DNA of 35,405 nucleotides from an uncultured Clostridia bacterium (GTDB lineage: Bacteria > Bacillota > Clostridia > Christensenellales > Borkfalkiaceae): NCBI GenBank assembly GCA_947625595.1, contig CANQOX010000008.1, forward strand, positions 1-35,405, in the 5' to 3' direction. The notes beneath the pieces are model-generated. The model was not told the origin of the DNA. It did no database searches and saw nothing but the letters and a program-made list of their open reading frames with translations. This document shows positions 32,380 to 35,405 of this stretch, piece after piece; positions within the stretch are counted from its first letter, which is position 1; every line of letters begins with the position of its first letter. A program made the translations under genes and the position numbers.

Positions 32380-33177
32380 ATGAAGAAAACATTGGGGCTT
32401 GCGCTCGGTGCAGGCGGCTCGAGAGGGGTCGCGCACATCGGCTTTTTGCAGGCTCTCGATGAGGCGGGCATCCGCCCCGACTATATTACGGGTTGTTCCA
32501 TGGGCGCCATCGTCGGCGCACTGTACTGCGCGGGCGTCTCCCCTGCGGCGATGAAGGAGCGCGTTTTCTCGCTGAAGATGGGCGACCTCGCCGCGATCAA
32601 CCTCTCCCCGTTCAGGATGAATGGCCTCATGAATATGAAGAAGGCCCGCAAGGTCATCCTCGAGCTCATGGGGGAGGAAAAGGAATTCGATGCCCTCGAG
32701 ATCCCCTTTGCCTGCGTCGCGACCGACCTTATGAAGGGCCAGCCCGTGATGCTGAACAGCGGGAACGTCATCGATGCCGCGATCGCGTCCTCCTCCATTC
32801 CGGGGGTGTTCACGCCCGCCGTCTTCGGCGACTATCCGATGCTCATCGACGGCTGTATCACCGAACGCGTCCCGACGCGCGAATTGAATGAAATGGGCGC
32901 GGAAGTCATCGTTGCCGTCGACGTCCTCGGAAACCTCATCACGGAGAGGGAACCGACGGGACGGCTCGTCAATACCGTTCTCCGCGTCATCGACATCATG
33001 GACACCCGCGCCACACGACAGAAGAGATTGATGCGCGAGCATGTCGCCCTTTGGCTGGATCCTAAACTCGGCGACATGGACCAATATGCACTGAAAGATG
33101 TCGATTTTGCCTATCAGAAGGGCTATGAACTCGGAAAGAAGAAGGCAAATAAGATAAAACAGTTCGTGGGGGAATGA
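32380..33177 (+). CDS. Patatin-like phospholipase (RssA-like, second copy)
   Basis: A 265-residue patatin-family hydrolase. The oxyanion stretch GAGGSRGVAHIG (10-21), nucleophile S40 in GCSMG and D157 in LIDGCITE form the expected dyad. It lacks a membrane-anchor-like N-terminus and begins directly with the first strand, unlike the copy at 11908. AAGGAGG lies about 6 bases before the ATG at 32380; an upstream in-frame start at 32341 would read through that site. The stop overlaps rarA by four bases, so both proteins come from one message. Confidence 0.9.
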   Translation: MKKTLGLALGAGGSRGVAHIGFLQALDEAGIRPDYITGCSMGAIVGALYCAGVSPAAMKERVFSLKMGDLAAINLSPFRMNGLMNMKKARKVILELMGEEKEFDALEIPFACVATDLMKGQPVMLNSGNVIDAAIASSSIPGVFTPAVFGDYPMLIDGCITERVPTRELNEMGAEVIVAVDVLGNLITEREPTGRLVNTVLRVIDIMDTRATRQKRLMREHVALWLDPKLGDMDQYALKDVDFAYQKGYELGKKKANKIKQFVGE

Positions 33178-34481
33178 TGGACCTTTTCGATTTTAACGAC
33201 AACGAGGAGAAGGCCAAGCCGCTCGCGGAACGCATGCGCGCCTCGACCTTCAGGGATTTCGTGGGGCAGAGCCACATTGTCTCGGAGGGCTCGCTCCTTC
33301 GCCGCGCCATTTCTCTCGACAGGCTCGGCAGCTGTATCTTTTGGGGCCCGCCGGGGTGCGGAAAGACGACGCTTGCGAACATCATCGCCGCGCAGACGAA
33401 CGGCGAATTTATCAAGCTGAACGCCGTCTCTTCGGGCGTCGCCGACGTCAAGAAGGCCGTGGAAACGGCGCGGAACAACCTCAAAATGTACGGGAAGCGG
33501 ACCTATCTCATGCTCGATGAGTGCCACCGCTTCAACAAGACGCAGTCCGACTCCCTCCTGCCCGCCATCGAGCAGGGGACCATTCTCTTCATCGGCTCCA
33601 CGACGGAAAATCCCTATGCCTCCATGACGCCCGCGATCGTCTCGCGGTGCCGCGTCTTTGAATTTCTCCCCCTCACGACGGAGGAGATCCGCGGCGCCCT
33701 CGTCAAGGCCCTCGGCGACAAGCGAAAGGGGCTTGGAAGTTATGCGGCGACGGTGGACGATGCCGCGCTCGACCACATCGCCTTCACCGCTTCGGGGGAT
33801 CTGAGGTCGGCCTACAATGCTCTGGAATTGGCCGTTCTGACGACCCCGCCCGACAGCGAGGGAAGGGTGCATGTGACCCTCTCGGACGCCGAACAGTCCA
33901 TTCAGCGCAAGGCGTTGAGCTATAACGAGGAATTATATTACGATATCCTGTCGGCCTTCTGCAAGTCCCTCCGCGGGAGCGACGCAGACGCCGCTCTCTA
34001 CTACGCCTTCCGCCTCATCGAGGGGGGATGCGACCCGCTCCTCGTCTTTCGCCGCCTCATCGCGCACTCTGCCGAGGACGTCGGTCTCTCGGACCCCCGC
34101 GCCCTCATCATGGCGACGTCGGCTCTGACTGCCTTTCAGAATATGGGCGCGCCCGAAGGATTTTTGCCCCTCACAGAGGCAATTATCTACGTCTGCGAGA
34201 CCGAAAAGAGCAATTCCGTCGTCATGGCTCTTGATTCTGCACGGGAGGCCGCGCGGGAGAGCAAGGACGACGACATTCCAAAATACCTCCGCGATAGCTC
34301 CTACGGCAGCAGGGAGATGAAGGCCGAGAGCGCGAAGTACAAATACCCGCACAGCTACGGCGGCTGGGTCAAACAGCAGTACCTTCCCGATTCGCTCAAG
34401 GACGCTGTCTTTTATCACCCCTCCGACAAGGGATTCGAGGCCGAGATCAAGCGCATTCGGGAGAAAAAGGGCAAAAAGTGA
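33174..34481 (+). CDS. rarA: Replication-associated recombination protein A (MgsA/RarA)
   Basis: An AAA+ ATPase related to clamp loaders and RuvB that acts at stalled replication forks. The 435-residue protein has PLAERMRASTFRDFVGQSH, Walker A GPPGCGKTT at 58-66, Walker B LMLDECHRF with D115/E116, and sensor 1 GSTTENP (141-147). The C-terminal half has the tetramerisation region with DSSYGSREMKAE and HSYGGWVKQQYLPDSL. Two ATGs in a row (33174, 33177) are possible starts. A bidirectional terminator follows 22 bases after the stop. Confidence 0.96.
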   Translation: MMDLFDFNDNEEKAKPLAERMRASTFRDFVGQSHIVSEGSLLRRAISLDRLGSCIFWGPPGCGKTTLANIIAAQTNGEFIKLNAVSSGVADVKKAVETARNNLKMYGKRTYLMLDECHRFNKTQSDSLLPAIEQGTILFIGSTTENPYASMTPAIVSRCRVFEFLPLTTEEIRGALVKALGDKRKGLGSYAATVDDAALDHIAFTASGDLRSAYNALELAVLTTPPDSEGRVHVTLSDAEQSIQRKALSYNEELYYDILSAFCKSLRGSDADAALYYAFRLIEGGCDPLLVFRRLIAHSAEDVGLSDPRALIMATSALTAFQNMGAPEGFLPLTEAIIYVCETEKSNSVVMALDSAREAARESKDDDIPKYLRDSSYGSREMKAESAKYKYPHSYGGWVKQQYLPDSLKDAVFYHPSDKGFEAEIKRIREKKGKK

Positions 34482-34503
34482 CAATTTCATCATAAAAAGC
34501 CAC

Positions 34504-34530
34504 AAAAAAAGACGCCGAGGCGTCTTTTTT
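34504..34530. terminator. Bidirectional intrinsic terminator
   Basis: AAAAAAA-GACGCC-GA-GGCGTC-TTTTTT: a six-base GC-rich stem flanked by A and T runs, so it can act on both strands. It lies between the ends of the convergent rarA and zinc-ribbon membrane protein genes. Confidence 0.92.
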
Positions 34531-34536
34531 CTGCTT

Positions 34537-34890
34537 TCAGAGTACCGTTGTCGCGAGGGACAGGGAACTGACGAGGCTTCCCGCAACCGCGAAGACGATG
34601 ATGATGTAGAGCAAGACAATGCACATCTCCACGATACTGATAATGAGTCCCGCGAGAGCAAGTCCCGCACCGCCTTCGCCTCTCTCCGCGCACTGCTTCC
34701 GCGCGATGATGCTACAGATCAGCCCCGCGATGGGAATGACGAAGGAGAGGATGAGACCGACGATCGCAAGGACGTTAGTCTTCTTTGTCCCGGATGAATT
34801 GTCCGCAAGGGCGCTTTCGGTTTTGACACCGCAGTTCGGGCAGACATAGGCATAGTCGCTTATCTCTTTGCCGCAGTTTTTACAGAACAT
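34537..34890 (-). CDS. Zinc-ribbon membrane protein (DUF4190-like)
   Basis: A 117-residue protein with an N-terminal zinc ribbon (C3, C6, C17, C20: MFCKNCG...CPNCG) and two hydrophobic segments at about 40-63 and 76-104, separated by a basic loop (ARKQCAERGEGG). This resembles the common zinc-ribbon plus DUF4190-like proteins of Bacillota, whose function is unknown. The start at 34890 was chosen because GGAGG lies about 8 bases upstream on the minus strand; the longer open frame to 34950 would include its own promoter. It is divergent from an XRE regulator and probably regulated by it. Confidence 0.85.
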   Translation of the reverse strand: MFCKNCGKEISDYAYVCPNCGVKTESALADNSSGTKKTNVLAIVGLILSFVIPIAGLICSIIARKQCAERGEGGAGLALAGLIISIVEMCIVLLYIIIVFAVAGSLVSSLSLATTVL

Positions 34891-34921
34891 CTTTTTGCCT
34901 CCGTAAGGGTTTGATGTCTCC

Positions 34922-34950
34922 ATTATACTCCCATGATACTGGGAAGTCAA
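34922..34950 (-). promoter_or_regulatory. Sigma-A promoter of the zinc-ribbon membrane gene
   Basis: On the minus strand, TTGACT (34950-34945) and TATAAT (34927-34922) are separated by 17 bases. The spacer contains operator-like palindrome 1 (34930-34943), so a bound regulator would block RNA polymerase. Confidence 0.87.
34930..34943. promoter_or_regulatory. Operator-like inverted repeat 1
   Basis: CCCATGATACTGGG, an imperfect copy of the palindrome at 34959-34972 with the same CCCA/TGGG ends and the same length. It sits between the -35 and -10 boxes of the minus-strand promoter. Confidence 0.7.
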
Positions 34951-34958
34951 GTAATTTC

Positions 34959-34972
34959 CCCATAATTATGGG
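34959..34972. promoter_or_regulatory. Operator-like palindrome 2
   Basis: CCCATAATTATGGG is a perfect 14-base palindrome 11 bases before the XRE gene and 29 bases from operator 1 (start to start). Length and position fit a dimeric XRE repressor that controls its own gene. Confidence 0.75.
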
Positions 34973-34983
34973 AAAATGTTGAT

Positions 34984-35193
34984 ATGGAAAATGTATTTGG
35001 AGAGAGGCTTCGCGCCCTTCGGCAGGAAAAAGGTATCGGGCAAGTTCAGCTTGCAAAGGATCTCGATGTGGGCAAATCCATCATAAGTCTCTGGGAGATC
35101 GGCCGCTGTGAACCGACACTCTCCCGTCTCGTTTCGATCGCGCAGTATTTTCACGTCTCCATTGACTATCTCGCGGGTCTGAAGGACGAGTGA
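34984..35193 (+). CDS. XRE-family HTH transcriptional regulator
   Basis: A 69-residue protein that is essentially a single Cro/C1-type helix-turn-helix: FGERLRALRQEKGIGQVQLAKDLDVGKSIISLWEIGRCEPTLSRLVSIA, given here in parts as helices 1 (5-17), 2-3 (19-40) and 4-5 (43-64), ending DYLAGLKDE. Stand-alone regulators of this size usually act as dimeric repressors of nearby genes. The neighbouring divergent gene and the two palindromes support that. No Shine-Dalgarno or full consensus promoter was found before the ATG; CATAAT at 34961-34966 inside operator 2 could be the -10. Confidence 0.9.
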   Translation: MENVFGERLRALRQEKGIGQVQLAKDLDVGKSIISLWEIGRCEPTLSRLVSIAQYFHVSIDYLAGLKDE

Positions 35194-35308
35194 GGGGGCA
35201 GCAAGGGCCTCCCGTTCATCCTGAAGAAGCGAAGCGACTGAAGGATCACATGAACGAAGTTCTCTCGCCCACCCCTTGAGGGGTGGGTGTCTCTTGTCGC
35301 CACTTTCT

Positions 35309-35345
35309 TACCCCCTCCCAAGGAGGGGGGTAGGGGGGTGGGCAA
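35309..35345 (+). repeat. Repeat A, copy 3
   Basis: Stem CCCCCTCC (35311-35318) with GGAGGGGG (35322-35329) is identical to the other two copies; only the loop differs (CAA instead of ATG). The G-run, TA, G-run tail is also kept. Confidence 0.8.
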
Positions 35346-35355
35346 CGGCCAATCA

Positions 35356-35402
35356 TGCCCACCTCAGTCACCTTCGGTGACAGCTCCTCCTTGGGAGGAG
35401 CC
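35356..35402 (+). repeat. Hairpin repeat B, copy 2
   Basis: 47 bases with four differences from 24916-24962. The first stem reads GTCACC/GGTGAC, a compensatory A-T for the G-C of the other copy; the second stem CTCCTCC/GGAGGAG is unchanged. Confidence 0.85.
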
Positions 35403-35405
35403 GAG

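Larger units (their letters stand above)
35194..35405. repeat. Repeat island after the XRE gene
   Basis: The last 212 bases contain an imperfect inverted repeat near 35217-35246 (ATCCT...AGGAT around GAAGCGAAGC), a perfect stem CCCACCCC/GGGGTGGG (35268-35287), repeat A copy 3 (35309-35345) and repeat B copy 2 (35356-35402). No gene is supported. The island continues past the window edge. Confidence 0.75.

Noticed and set aside
32350-33084. N-terminal extension of the minus-strand ylbJ-like gene
   Set aside because: The frame is open to 33084 but runs antisense through the second patatin, which has all its motifs. The hydrophobic family-like sequence begins only at about 32349.

Overview
The window looks like a chromosomal segment of a fairly GC-rich Bacillota, most likely an uncultured, gut-type member of the Clostridia. 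The basis is the gene order: rimP-nusA-ylxR-ylxQ-infB-rbfA-nrnA-truB-ribF, then dgt-dnaG-rpoD-trmK, then nif3 followed by a zinc-ribbon gene. A ylbJ-type sporulation membrane gene and near-consensus sigma-A promoters agree. The taxon below class level cannot be read from the sequence. No rRNA, tRNA, CRISPR array, transposase or phage gene was seen.

Layout. (1) 1-7662: a tightly overlapped transcription, translation and ribosome-maturation operon, from rimP (cut by the window edge) to ribF. (2) 7693-11875: an endonuclease IV-like TIM barrel, a probably leaderless Xaa-Pro peptidase, efp, dtd, an intergenic repeat island and a PhnP-like metallo-beta-lactamase-fold gene. (3) 11908-17361: a patatin followed by aroC-aroB-aroE-aroQ-aroK and an SDR reductase, all coupled by short stop/start overlaps. 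(4) 17551-22059: dgt-dnaG-rpoD-trmK. (5) 22060-25169: an accessory insert between trmK and nif3, genes that are neighbours in many Bacillota. It holds one large gene between repeat islands, encoding zinc ribbon / TPR-like helices / TIR domain / zinc ribbon / long charged helix / BspA-type leucine-rich repeats / duplicated linker plus LRR. (6) 25170-27689: nif3-like, coiled-coil zinc ribbon and alanine racemase genes. (7) 27841-31403: membrane protein, rsmD, coaD, DAHP synthase and prephenate dehydratase, behind a consensus promoter and supplying the first shikimate step and the phenylalanine branch. (8) 31423-35193: ylbJ on the minus strand, a second patatin with rarA, a bidirectional terminator, and a divergent pair (zinc-ribbon membrane protein / XRE regulator) with two palindromic operators. 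(9) 35194-35405: another repeat island.

Most of the window is ordinary core genome. The most unusual parts are the TIR-LRR gene with its flanking direct repeats, the mosaic hairpin-rich intergenic repeats shared by several islands (one showing a compensatory base-pair change between copies), the leaderless-looking promoter/start arrangement at 8561-8596, and the XRE operator pair. All functions are assigned by reading motifs; no database search was run.
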